NCBI GenBank assembly: GCA_020634035.1
Contig: JACKCM010000004.1
Location: 248,001-312,000, forward strand
Reading direction: 5' to 3'
DNA from: Candidatus Obscuribacterales bacterium
GTDB lineage: Bacteria; Cyanobacteriota; Vampirovibrionia; Obscuribacterales; Obscuribacteraceae
DNA: 64,000 nucleotides
Below, one piece after another: positions 1 through 8,141 of the stretch. The stretch's first letter is position 1. The number at the start of each line of letters is the position of its first letter. Position numbers and translations under genes: made by a program. Below the pieces are notes generated by a model. That model saw nothing but the letters and a program-made list of their open reading frames with translations, was not told the DNA's origin and searched no databases.

Positions 1-1146
1 ATATTTTTCCAGGGAGGACCCGGTTACCATTCACCCCGGCCCTTTGCTAACAGTGGCTGGTTCAAGCGCGCCCTGAGAGACTTTCGGGTCTTGCTTTTAG
101 ATCAAAGAGGCACCGGACGTTCTACTCCGGTTACTTATCAAACGATGGAGAACATAGAGACGGATCAAGCGAAAGCTGACTATTTGAAGAACTTTCGTGC
201 CGACTCGATAGTAAAAGATGCCGAGTTTATTCGAAAAGAGCTGGTCGGTGATGAAGGTGGCTGGTATGGTCTTGGTCAGAGCTACGGCGGATTCTGTCTC
301 ACCCACTATCTCAGCGCCTATCCTGAGAGCTTGAGCGGTTGCCTGATCACCGGCGGCATCCCGCCTGTTGGAGTGGCTGTCGATGATGTTTACCGCGCTA
401 CTTATAAACGCTGCCTGAAGAAAAATCGTCAGTACTACGAGCGGTATCCCGATGATGAAGCACGGGTGCGCACCATAGTCGAATTTCTTTCTGAAAACCT
501 GGTTCTGCTTCCGGGTGGCGGCCGGTTGACTGCTGAGCGCTTTCAGCAGCTAGGTATCGCATTTGGTATGAGCGACGGTTTTGAGCAGGTGCATTACCTG
601 GTCGAAGATGCCTTTGTCAGCGTCAATGGAAGAAAAGAGTTGAGCTTCGGTTTCTTGCGTGGATTCGAACAGCTGCAGTCCTTCGAGACCAATCCTATTT
701 ATGTCCTCTTACACGAGGCTATCTATTGCGAAAATCAAGCGTCCAACTGGTCTGCGCACAGAGTGAGAGAAGAGTTTCCCCAGTTCAGTTCCGAAGGTAT
801 CGACGGCGGCACCAGAGTCAATTTCACAGGAGAGATGATCTACCCCTGGATGCTTGAACAGTATGATTATCTCGCGCCTTTGAAAGAGACAGCCAACATC
901 CTTGCAGAGTTTAAAGACTGGCCGGCTTTATATGACCAGGAGCAGTTGCGCAAGAACAAGGTGCCGGTAAAAGCGCTTGTATATAACGATGATATGTACG
1001 TAGAAAGAGAGTTTTCGGAGAAGGTAGCCGATGCCATGGGTAATACCACCCTGTGGATGACCAACGAGTATGAACACAATGGTCTGCGCCAGGATGGTTA
1101 TCGCATAGTAGATCGATTGCTCGCCATGCTCCGGGGTGAAGTCTAA
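1..1146 (+). CDS. Alpha/beta hydrolase, proline iminopeptidase-like (S33), 5' end outside window
   Basis: The reading frame is open from base 1, so the true start lies upstream of the window. The visible part begins with an oxyanion-hole motif (FFQGGPG), followed by LLLDQRGTGRS, the nucleophile elbow GQSYGG (Ser codon at 280-282), a likely acid in YNDDMY and a catalytic His in NEYEHNG near the C-terminus. This order fits S33 prolyl aminopeptidases, which cleave N-terminal proline from peptides. The substrate is inferred from family only. The gene converges on the glycine-rich protein gene, with 15 bases between the two stops. Confidence 0.85.
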   Translation: MFFQGGPGYHSPRPFANSGWFKRALRDFRVLLLDQRGTGRSTPVTYQTMENIETDQAKADYLKNFRADSIVKDAEFIRKELVGDEGGWYGLGQSYGGFCLTHYLSAYPESLSGCLITGGIPPVGVAVDDVYRATYKRCLKKNRQYYERYPDDEARVRTIVEFLSENLVLLPGGGRLTAERFQQLGIAFGMSDGFEQVHYLVEDAFVSVNGRKELSFGFLRGFEQLQSFETNPIYVLLHEAIYCENQASNWSAHRVREEFPQFSSEGIDGGTRVNFTGEMIYPWMLEQYDYLAPLKETANILAEFKDWPALYDQEQLRKNKVPVKALVYNDDMYVEREFSEKVADAMGNTTLWMTNEYEHNGLRQDGYRIVDRLLAMLRGEV

Positions 1147-1161
1147 TTCTGGGTCCGATTA

Positions 1162-2589
1162 TTATTGCAGTGTCTGCAATAGTTTTTTCGCGGCTGCCAC
1201 TTCTGCCGGCATCGAATTGACCTGGTTGGACATTGCCGCGAAGCTGTGTTCGCTTTTGACTATTGCTTGATTCAGTCTTGCCTGAGACTCGGGTAGGGCA
1301 TCACCAGCGGTGTGACCACCATCGGCGTTATATTCTTCTTCAAGCTCTTCTTTGAGCTTTTCGAGGGCCCACTGGGTGTCGTCTATGTCGTCTTTGAGAT
1401 CGCTGGTCGCTTTCGGCGCTTGATCCACCAGTTTTTTCAGATAGTTGAAGACGATCAATTCGAACTTACCCGGATAGGCTTTTTTAAGAGGAGTTTTGCG
1501 ATTGTCTTTGTAAGTCCCTTTGCCATCGAGATAGACAAAGCTTCCATCTTCGACTCTTACTACCAGAAATTCTCCCGAAGGCAGCATCCAGGTGCTGGCA
1601 AAAATCTCCATCGCTCCTTTTTCGGGCAATGCTTCCACATCAGGGATTTTGTCCGGTACAGCACCAAGATTGGTGCGGGCGCTCTCGAGCAGTTTAATAG
1701 AACTATCCAGACCGGTTACCTGTTTTTTTAGTGCTGTTGTTTTTTCGGTAGAGCCTTTTATAGCCGGCGAGTCCATGCGGCTGTTGTTAGCTTTTTGCGC
1801 TGATTTCAGGCTGAGAATCTGTCTGTCCAGCTCCTGGGCCAGGTGCCAGGTAAGCACTTCGTCTGGATAAAGCGCCAGTGCCGGATAGCCGCTTTTCTGG
1901 TCGACCGCCACCAGCTTTTTACCTGTGGCTAGCAGAAAGGCGTCATCGGTCAGGTGAAAAGCGATTTTTCCTCCTTCGATTATGTCGGCATCGGCACCTA
2001 ATTTGAAGAGGGATTTGTAAACGATTTTCTCTTTCGGCTCTTCCGGTTCTATCGATTTTAATGGCACCGCACTGACAGAACCGGATGTCCAGGTTTCTGC
2101 CTCTACGGCACTGGGGACATAGCCATAGCTATTGCCACCATAGCTGCCACCATAGCCGCCACCGTAGCCGCCGCCATAGCCTCCCGATTGATAGTTTGGA
2201 TAGTAAGGATCTCCCCAGTCTCCATAACCGCCATAACCTCCCCAGCCATAGTTGCGGAAGCGGTTATATGGCCTGGCCCAGCCTGCAAAGCCGCCGTAGC
2301 GCCCCGGTCTGCCGTAACCCATGCCACGGCCCATACCTCGTCCCATGCCACGGCCCATACCGCGTCCCATGCCTCTTCCCATGCCCCGTCCTCGTCCGCC
2401 TCCGCCGCGGCCTCCCCGGGCATCTACCGGTTCGGGCAAAATGCTTATGGTCAGGGCTAAAAGCGCAACTGAGACAAGGGCTCGTCTTCTTAGATTAGGC
2501 ATTGATGATAATTCCGACGGCTTTACGCTAATTAGTATAAGCGATGATAAGCGATGTTTTATCCTGGCGCGGATGTCAACAATATTCAT
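1162..2589 (-). CDS. Exported glycine-rich repeat protein, unknown function
   Basis: An N-terminal hydrophobic segment ending near VDARGG looks like a signal peptide. It is followed by a Gly-Arg-Met tandem repeat, a Gly/Tyr-rich stretch (about residues 95-160) and a mixed C-terminal half with predicted helices. No enzyme family is recognised. The start at 2589 is preceded by TAAGGT at good spacing. A second ATG at 2502 would put the signal peptide at the very N-terminus but has no clear ribosome site, so the start is uncertain. The low-complexity repeat suggests a surface or envelope protein, which is inference. Confidence 0.7.
   Translation of the reverse strand: MNIVDIRARIKHRLSSLILISVKPSELSSMPNLRRRALVSVALLALTISILPEPVDARGGRGGGGRGRGMGRGMGRGMGRGMGRGMGRGMGYGRPGRYGGFAGWARPYNRFRNYGWGGYGGYGDWGDPYYPNYQSGGYGGGYGGGYGGSYGGNSYGYVPSAVEAETWTSGSVSAVPLKSIEPEEPKEKIVYKSLFKLGADADIIEGGKIAFHLTDDAFLLATGKKLVAVDQKSGYPALALYPDEVLTWHLAQELDRQILSLKSAQKANNSRMDSPAIKGSTEKTTALKKQVTGLDSSIKLLESARTNLGAVPDKIPDVEALPEKGAMEIFASTWMLPSGEFLVVRVEDGSFVYLDGKGTYKDNRKTPLKKAYPGKFELIVFNYLKKLVDQAPKATSDLKDDIDDTQWALEKLKEELEEEYNADGGHTAGDALPESQARLNQAIVKSEHSFAAMSNQVNSMPAEVAAAKKLLQTLQ
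2318..2394 (-). repeat. 12-bp tandem repeat coding Gly-Arg-Gly-Met units
   Basis: About six imperfect 12-base units in tandem, each encoding GRGM on the minus strand. The units differ mainly at third codon positions, so the protein repeat is kept while the DNA has drifted. It lies wholly within the glycine-rich gene. Confidence 0.85.
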
Positions 2590-2617
2590 GAATTACCTTA
2601 ACGCTTAAGTCTTTATG

Positions 2618-2629
2618 CCTATATATAGG
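2618..2629. promoter_or_regulatory. Palindrome CCTATATATAGG between divergent genes
   Basis: A perfect 12-base palindrome lies in the 130-base gap between two divergent genes (starts at 2589 minus and 2719 plus). It could be a protein-binding site or an AT-rich promoter element. Nothing else supports a specific regulator. Confidence 0.3.
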
Positions 2630-2718
2630 GTAGTGGATATGCGAAAATGAAAAACATAGAGCTACATGACATCGGTTGATGCGACCGGGTCCAACGTCGG
2701 GAGTCATTTTATTCAAGT

Positions 2719-3651
2719 ATGGCTAAGAACATGAAGGCGATGAAGGGAAAGAAATCCCAGCGTGCAATGCGGGGCATGGGGGCGGTTCAAGGCCGTGCCG
2801 TCAAGCGAGCAAAAGGACAGCAGTTGCCTGTTAATGAGAATCCATCTAACGAAAAGTGGGACAAGCTCGGATACGCCATGTTCGGCAGTTTGCTTGTAAT
2901 CGGTGTTCTCACCGCAGCATTTGCGGTCTATTACAGCTCTAATCGTTTTCTTGAAGCGCTCTCTGCCAGTCCTATCGATTGGCTCACCTGTGTATTCATG
3001 ACACTTCTTCTGGCTGGCGGATTCTTTGCTGCTCGAGCTTTTGTCTCCCTGGCATTTTTCGGGACGGTTATGCTCTGCTCCAAATTCGGAGCCTGGAAAA
3101 CTACAGAAGCAATTTGCGGTCTTGCCATCAAGTATCGTTTTCTGGTTCCTAACGGCGGCTCCTGGGCTTCTATGGCTCTGGTTCAGAGCCTTATCTCTCG
3201 AGGTTTGTTCACCGAGTCAATTGAGATCGCAGAGAAAGAGTGGGAGAGATCCGGTGCTAACGAGAAGCAAGCTCTCAATCTCGGTCCGATGTGCGCTGCT
3301 GCCGGAATGGCTCAGCAAGTGGAAGGCAATCGTAAGCAGACTGCGGTCTGGAATGAAAGAGCGATCGAATCCCTGACCAAAATGCTGGAGAATGCCGAGA
3401 GCGACAAGAAAGGAATTTTCGCCTGGGCGGCACGCAGTCAGGCCGGCTCCTGGGTCGGACAGGTTAAGATGCAGCTTGCCGCCGCTCACTTCAGCAACGC
3501 CAATGTTCATATGGAGACGATGGACTACCGACGTGCCAAGGCGAGCTATAAGAGCGCCTGCGACTATGCCGTCCAGTCACCGGAATTTCCCCAGAAAGAA
3601 GACATCATCATGATGAGCAAAGAGCAGCTCCAGCGTCTCAAACACGCCTGA
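2719..3651 (+). CDS. Membrane protein with TPR-like C-terminal region
   Basis: The N-terminus (about residues 1-45) is strongly basic with many Lys, Arg and Met residues. Two hydrophobic segments follow at roughly residues 53-72 and 85-118. The C-terminal 180 residues are helical, with TPR-like spacing (for example WNERAIESLTKML and YRRAKASYKSACDYA). The likely layout is a membrane anchor carrying a cytoplasmic or extracytoplasmic helical-repeat scaffold. No family is recognised. The next gene converges from the minus strand. Confidence 0.7.
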   Translation: MAKNMKAMKGKKSQRAMRGMGAVQGRAVKRAKGQQLPVNENPSNEKWDKLGYAMFGSLLVIGVLTAAFAVYYSSNRFLEALSASPIDWLTCVFMTLLLAGGFFAARAFVSLAFFGTVMLCSKFGAWKTTEAICGLAIKYRFLVPNGGSWASMALVQSLISRGLFTESIEIAEKEWERSGANEKQALNLGPMCAAAGMAQQVEGNRKQTAVWNERAIESLTKMLENAESDKKGIFAWAARSQAGSWVGQVKMQLAAAHFSNANVHMETMDYRRAKASYKSACDYAVQSPEFPQKEDIIMMSKEQLQRLKHA

Positions 3652-3661
3652 TCCGGCTCTC

Positions 3662-4507
3662 TTATTTATTCTCTTTGTCCTTTTTATATGCCAGGGACGA
3701 AGCGATAAATTTGGCGAATAAGGCTTTATTGTTCTTGTAATCCCTTTCCGGATGCCATTGAACGCCGACTAAAAAGCGTCTGTCCTTTTTCTTGCCGGCC
3801 TCTTCTATGCTCTCGGCTACTCCATCAGGCGCTCTGGAGGTGACCGAAAGCCCTTTACCGGGGCGGTCCACACATTGATGGTGCGAACTGGGCACAGTCA
3901 ACTCTTTTTTGCCGTAGATACCGGCGATGTAACTGTCTTTTTCGAAGCTGACATTGTGACGGTGAAAGCCTGCCTGCCAGCCGTTGGGACTGGCATGTTG
4001 CAATTTCGAGCCTGGATACTTCGACGGGATGTCCCTGGTCAGGGAGCCGCCTCTGGCGATATTCAAAACCTGCGCACCGGCGCAGATACCGAGGAAAGGA
4101 AGCTTACTGTTAGCGAGCACCGCTTTTACCATGACCTGGTCGAAGGTGGTGCGTTCGCAGTGCATGGGGACAATCGACTTATGGGGGTCTTTTCCATAAA
4201 GTTTGGGCGGATAGTCTCTGCCGCCTATCATCATGACACCATCCAGATTGGAGAGCACCATCTGCAGTTCTTTGAGATCCATCGGCGGTATCAGTACCGG
4301 AATGCCGCCTGATGCCAGGATCGCTTTAGTATATGGGGCAGAGATCTCGTAGGTGACCGGATTATCTCCATCGACTTCTAGATTGATACCGATCAAAGGT
4401 TTCGCAGTTGCTTCCTCAGCTCGAGCGGCGTTTCCGCTTCCCGGGCTGCAGATGAGAAACAGCAGCAGAAGAAAAATTGCTTTCGATTTTAAAAAATTCT
4501 TGTTCAT
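3662..4507 (-). CDS. Exported gamma-glutamyl-gamma-aminobutyrate hydrolase-like protein (peptidase C26)
   Basis: A class I glutamine amidotransferase fold is clear: nucleophile Cys in GICAGAQ, a catalytic His-Glu pair in VGVQWHPE, and HHQCVDRPG between them. Family members hydrolyse gamma-glutamyl bonds (PuuD type). Unlike the cytoplasmic PuuD, this protein has a signal peptide (Lys-rich start, LLLLFL core, cut after NAARA), so it probably acts outside the cytoplasm. I chose the ATG at 4507. A TTG at 4525 would overlap the upstream AIM24 gene. The five-base gap to that gene suggests an operon. Confidence 0.85.
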   Translation of the reverse strand: MNKNFLKSKAIFLLLLFLICSPGSGNAARAEEATAKPLIGINLEVDGDNPVTYEISAPYTKAILASGGIPVLIPPMDLKELQMVLSNLDGVMMIGGRDYPPKLYGKDPHKSIVPMHCERTTFDQVMVKAVLANSKLPFLGICAGAQVLNIARGGSLTRDIPSKYPGSKLQHASPNGWQAGFHRHNVSFEKDSYIAGIYGKKELTVPSSHHQCVDRPGKGLSVTSRAPDGVAESIEEAGKKKDRRFLVGVQWHPERDYKNNKALFAKFIASSLAYKKDKENK

Positions 4508-4511
4508 TTCT

Positions 4512-5315
4512 TTAGTCTTGCTCAAATAAGTTACCGAGAGCGCCGGTGATACCGCCGCCTTCGCCTACACTGGAGCCTCCCTGCACCGGTGCGCTTTTTA
4601 CTATTTTGTTGGCCAGTCTCGAAAATGGCAGGCTCTGGAGCCAGACGGTGCCCTGACCGCGCAGGGTGGCGAGAAAAAGTCCCTCACCGCCAAATACCAT
4701 CGATTTGAGATTTCCAGCTTTCTCAATAGAATAGTCTATGCCCGGGGTCATAGCCACCAGGCAGCCGGTATCCACTCTAAGAGTCTCTCCCGGTCGTATC
4801 TCTTTGCGGATGATGCTGCCGCAGGCATGAATGAATACCCAGCCATCTCCCGATAGTCTCTGTAGTACAAAACCCTCTCCCCCGAAGAATCCGGCACCGA
4901 AACGCTGGGTGAAAGCGATATCGAGTTTGGTACCGAAAGCGGCACAGAGAAAACCGTCTCGCTGGACGATTACCTCGCCGCCCAGTTCACCGAGATGCAT
5001 GGGGATGATCTTGCCGGGATAAGGCGCGGCGAAAGCCACTCTACGTTTGCCCTGACCCCGGTTGGTGAAGTGGGTGATCATCACCGATTCTCCGGCAAGA
5101 AGTCTTTTGCCGGCTCCAAAAAGCGCGCCGATCATGCCCTCGCCAGCCTCGGTTCCGTCTCCCATCTTTGCTTCGAAGGTTATGCCGTCTTCCATATAAT
5201 TCATCGCACCGGCTTCAGCAATTACCGTCTCTCCGGGATCCAGCTCGATTTCTACAGCCTGGATATCATCTCCGATGATCTCGTAATCTATGACATGGGC
5301 TCTGGATGGACTCAT
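4512..5315 (-). CDS. AIM24 / TIGR00266 family protein
   Basis: About 267 residues with the hallmarks of the AIM24 beta-rich family: an early ETVIAEAGAMNYMEDGI segment, repeated Gly-rich strands, and a C-terminal EGLFLATLRGQGTVWLQSLPF segment. The biochemical role of bacterial members is not established. The start is firm: ATG preceded by GGAGG at seven bases. The C26 hydrolase gene follows directly downstream on the same strand and is probably co-transcribed. Confidence 0.9.
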   Translation of the reverse strand: MSPSRAHVIDYEIIGDDIQAVEIELDPGETVIAEAGAMNYMEDGITFEAKMGDGTEAGEGMIGALFGAGKRLLAGESVMITHFTNRGQGKRRVAFAAPYPGKIIPMHLGELGGEVIVQRDGFLCAAFGTKLDIAFTQRFGAGFFGGEGFVLQRLSGDGWVFIHACGSIIRKEIRPGETLRVDTGCLVAMTPGIDYSIEKAGNLKSMVFGGEGLFLATLRGQGTVWLQSLPFSRLANKIVKSAPVQGGSSVGEGGGITGALGNLFEQD

Positions 5316-5529
5316 GACAGCCTCCTTAATATCTGATTCGCTGGCATTTTATCAGCTTCGCAATTTTTTTATGTAAACAAGGGCGTCTTTGCAAAGCTTT
5401 GCCGCACCTTGATTTCAAGGACTATGGCTATTTATCTTTCCGAATCTGTCGTCATTATCCCTCGATTGAGGTATAGGTATTGTTAGGGTGATTCTTTAGA
5501 CCCAGATTAATGCCACGGTTTTTAAGCAG

Positions 5530-7566
5530 ATGTCCGAAAAAGAACGGGAAAAGTCTCCTGAAGTGAGAAAGCCGCTTGTTTCAAGTCTTTTTGAGACCGG
5601 ATTCGAACTGGTCGAATCTGATGAAGACGAAGGTGATTTGCCGAAAGAGCTGAGCGATACAGATCAGGACATGGCCGCTTCGATCTCTACAGGCCAGGCC
5701 CTGACTCCGAAAGCGGAAGGCGAGCTGGACCCGCTTTTGGGAGGAGTCTTCGCCGGTAAGTACGATGTGCTCTCCGTTCTCGGTAAGGGTGGTATGAGCA
5801 CCGTTTACAAGGTTAAACACCAGGACCTTGGCATGGTTCTGGCGCTGAAAGTGTTGCACAAGCATCTTTGGACCGATCCATTATCGGTAGAGCGTTTTCG
5901 GCTGGAGGCCAAGACGATTGGTCGGCTTTCAAGCCCTTATCTCATTACTTTTCGCGATTTCGGGGTGACTGCCGACGGTCAGCCCTATCTGGTAATGGAT
6001 TATCTGGAAGGGGTAAGCCTGGGCCGCAAGATTTACGATGAGAACGGAATCGCCCTCGATGCCTGCCTGGATATTTTCGAGAAGCTCTGTGAAGGTCTAC
6101 AAGAAGCTCATCGAAATGGCGTCACCCACCGGGATATCAAGCCTGCCAACGTTATGTTTCTCTCTGAGGGCAGTGAGTCTACCGTAAAGCTTGTGGATTT
6201 CGGAATCGCCAAGCTTGCCGCCGAAGAGTCTGATCAGCGTATGACCCTGACCCAGACCGGCGAGGTTTTTGGCAGTCCTCTCTATATGAGTCCCGAACAG
6301 TGTCTCGGTCTTGCTTGCGACCACCGCTCCGATATCTATTCGCTCGGATGTCTCTTTTACGAGTCGATTGTGGGTCTTCCCCCTTTCATCGGAAGCAACG
6401 TTCTGGAAACCATGAACGCCCATGTCGATAAAGAGCCGCAAGAGATAGGCAAAGTCAATGAAGACCTGGTTACAAGAGCCCAGGAACTCGGTTTTGACCT
6501 CAAAGACATCAACTATGTGGTGATGAAATGTCTTCAGAAGTTACCGGCTGACCGCTATCAGAGTGTTGAAGAGATTCTCAAGGACCTTCACAGAATCAGG
6601 GACAAGAATCCGATAACCGGAAAGCAGAAGCTCTGGAAAAAGCCTGATCCGAAGAAAAAGTTACAGATGGTGGCTATTTCGGTATGCGCAGCAACGGTAA
6701 TCGGCATTGGCTCTCTATATTTTGCCAACCCGACTTTTAAAAGTCTTGTAGACTCTGCCGGTCAGCAAATCCAGTGGCAGTACGAGTCTTCTCTCGGTTT
6801 TATAGCTTGCACTCTGCGGGATTTCGAAGCAGCCGAAGCGCATTATCGCAAGTCCCTTTCTCTGGCCGACAACATGACCAGCTCCGGAGAACGGCATGTT
6901 AAAAGACTGGCTTCCCTTGAGGCTCTTGCCGGAGCGCTTCAGTATCAGGCTAAATATCAAGAGAAAGACAGAGTAGTGGAGTTGCACAAAAAAGAACTGC
7001 GTAAGTCTCTGGGGGACCTGGCCACGGTAGAGGATGAAGAGACCGATTTGAATCTCTCGGTCGATCCGGATAACGAGGAGCAAGCCCTGGCCAATATGCG
7101 GATCTTCGATAAGCTCGGCAAGGAGAGTGCCCGGATGGGTAAGACCGATACCGCTGCCCGTTATCTGGCTCGCTCTTATGAGATCAAGAGAAAGTGGTTG
7201 AAAGAGGGCGATGAGAGCCTGATTCGAACCATGGATGATCTGGCTAAGATCTATGTAATTCAGAACAAGCGCCACCAGGCTGGCGGTTTATGGATGGAGA
7301 GTTTCCGTCAGGCCGAGAAGTATCTGCCGGACGATAGTACTGTCAAAATCAGTCTCTATGACAATATGGGCCGTATCCATCAGGACAAAGGGCGTCCGGA
7401 AAAAGCGGAGTATTGTTTCAAGCGAGCGCTGGAGCTGGCGAAAAGACACTACGGCAAGAACAATCGCACCACTATCGAGGTGACAAAAGACTATGCCGCT
7501 TTCTTGAATCAGGTTGGCCGTAAGACCGAGGCAGAGAAGCTCTGGACGAGTATCAACGCCCTGTGA
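5530..7566 (+). CDS. Membrane Ser/Thr protein kinase with C-terminal TPR domain (PknB type)
   Basis: The kinase domain spans about residues 78-355: glycine loop GKGGMSTV (85-92), Lys107 in ALKVL, catalytic HRDIKPANV (Asp202), DFG (223-225) and SPEQ (254-257). All catalytic residues are present, so it should be active. An acidic N-terminal tail of about 75 residues precedes it. One membrane segment follows (about 379-398), then about 270 residues of TPR-like helices. The kinase is predicted inside and the TPR part outside the membrane. Substrates are unknown. No strong ribosome site precedes the ATG. Confidence 0.93.
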   Translation: MSEKEREKSPEVRKPLVSSLFETGFELVESDEDEGDLPKELSDTDQDMAASISTGQALTPKAEGELDPLLGGVFAGKYDVLSVLGKGGMSTVYKVKHQDLGMVLALKVLHKHLWTDPLSVERFRLEAKTIGRLSSPYLITFRDFGVTADGQPYLVMDYLEGVSLGRKIYDENGIALDACLDIFEKLCEGLQEAHRNGVTHRDIKPANVMFLSEGSESTVKLVDFGIAKLAAEESDQRMTLTQTGEVFGSPLYMSPEQCLGLACDHRSDIYSLGCLFYESIVGLPPFIGSNVLETMNAHVDKEPQEIGKVNEDLVTRAQELGFDLKDINYVVMKCLQKLPADRYQSVEEILKDLHRIRDKNPITGKQKLWKKPDPKKKLQMVAISVCAATVIGIGSLYFANPTFKSLVDSAGQQIQWQYESSLGFIACTLRDFEAAEAHYRKSLSLADNMTSSGERHVKRLASLEALAGALQYQAKYQEKDRVVELHKKELRKSLGDLATVEDEETDLNLSVDPDNEEQALANMRIFDKLGKESARMGKTDTAARYLARSYEIKRKWLKEGDESLIRTMDDLAKIYVIQNKRHQAGGLWMESFRQAEKYLPDDSTVKISLYDNMGRIHQDKGRPEKAEYCFKRALELAKRHYGKNNRTTIEVTKDYAAFLNQVGRKTEAEKLWTSINAL

Positions 7567-7601
7567 TGACTCTGCCGATGGTGCGTTGTTCGTCCTTCAA
7601 T

Positions 7602-7955
7602 TTACTTGTAGACGTTGTCCAGCCGGAAGCGAAGCACTTTGACGCTTAGTTCATTCAAAACTTTGTGAACTTTCTTTCCGTCTTTGAGACCCAGTTTGCC
7701 ACCATTTTTCTCTTTCATTTTATCGATTTTGGCTTTGATATCGATTACCGTCTTCTTAAGATCGGCTACCTGGGTGGCGGTAAGCTCATTGGCTTTGTCG
7801 CCCTTATCTATCTGCTCAGAAAGTTTTTCGAGGCGCTCAGTGACAGTCCATTTTTTCGCCTGGGCCGGAAGCGGAATTGACAACAGGGTAGTCGAGATTG
7901 CTGCGGCCATTAGCAGATTCATGTTCCGTGACTTGTTGAATTTGAGTTTCTCCAT
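7602..7955 (-). CDS. Small exported helical protein, unknown function
   Basis: 117 residues with a signal peptide (Lys/Arg start, AAAISTTLLSIPLP core, cut after AQA) and a Lys/Asp-rich helical mature part with LSEQIDKGDKAN and KIDKMKEKNGGK. No known family is recognised. The ATG is preceded by GGAGAGAG at suitable spacing. It converges with the kinase gene. Confidence 0.7.
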   Translation of the reverse strand: MEKLKFNKSRNMNLLMAAAISTTLLSIPLPAQAKKWTVTERLEKLSEQIDKGDKANELTATQVADLKKTVIDIKAKIDKMKEKNGGKLGLKDGKKVHKVLNELSVKVLRFRLDNVYK

Positions 7956-8141
7956 GTCTCTCTCCAGTCTCCTGTTTCTATCTCTTTCGACGGTTCAGTA
8001 TAACAGGACCGCAGGAACTGCGAAAATCCGCATGCTTTACAAAAACCATTTGTTCCCTTTTTCTAACGCACAGTAGAACAGTCTCTTGTACAATTGCTTC
8101 GCATTTTTCCTGTTTCTATCCAGTTTCGGAAGGACTAAATC

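Noticed and set aside
2318..2394. Possible CRISPR-like array
   Set aside because: 12-base units with no spacers, in phase with a coding repeat.
2103..2423. Open frames in other phases over the Gly-Arg-Met repeat
   Set aside because: Low-complexity DNA opens several phases at once. The frame with the signal peptide and glycine pattern is the real gene.
5391..5402. Palindrome GCAAAGCTTTGC upstream of the kinase gene
   Set aside because: A single 12-base palindrome with no placement relative to a recognisable promoter.
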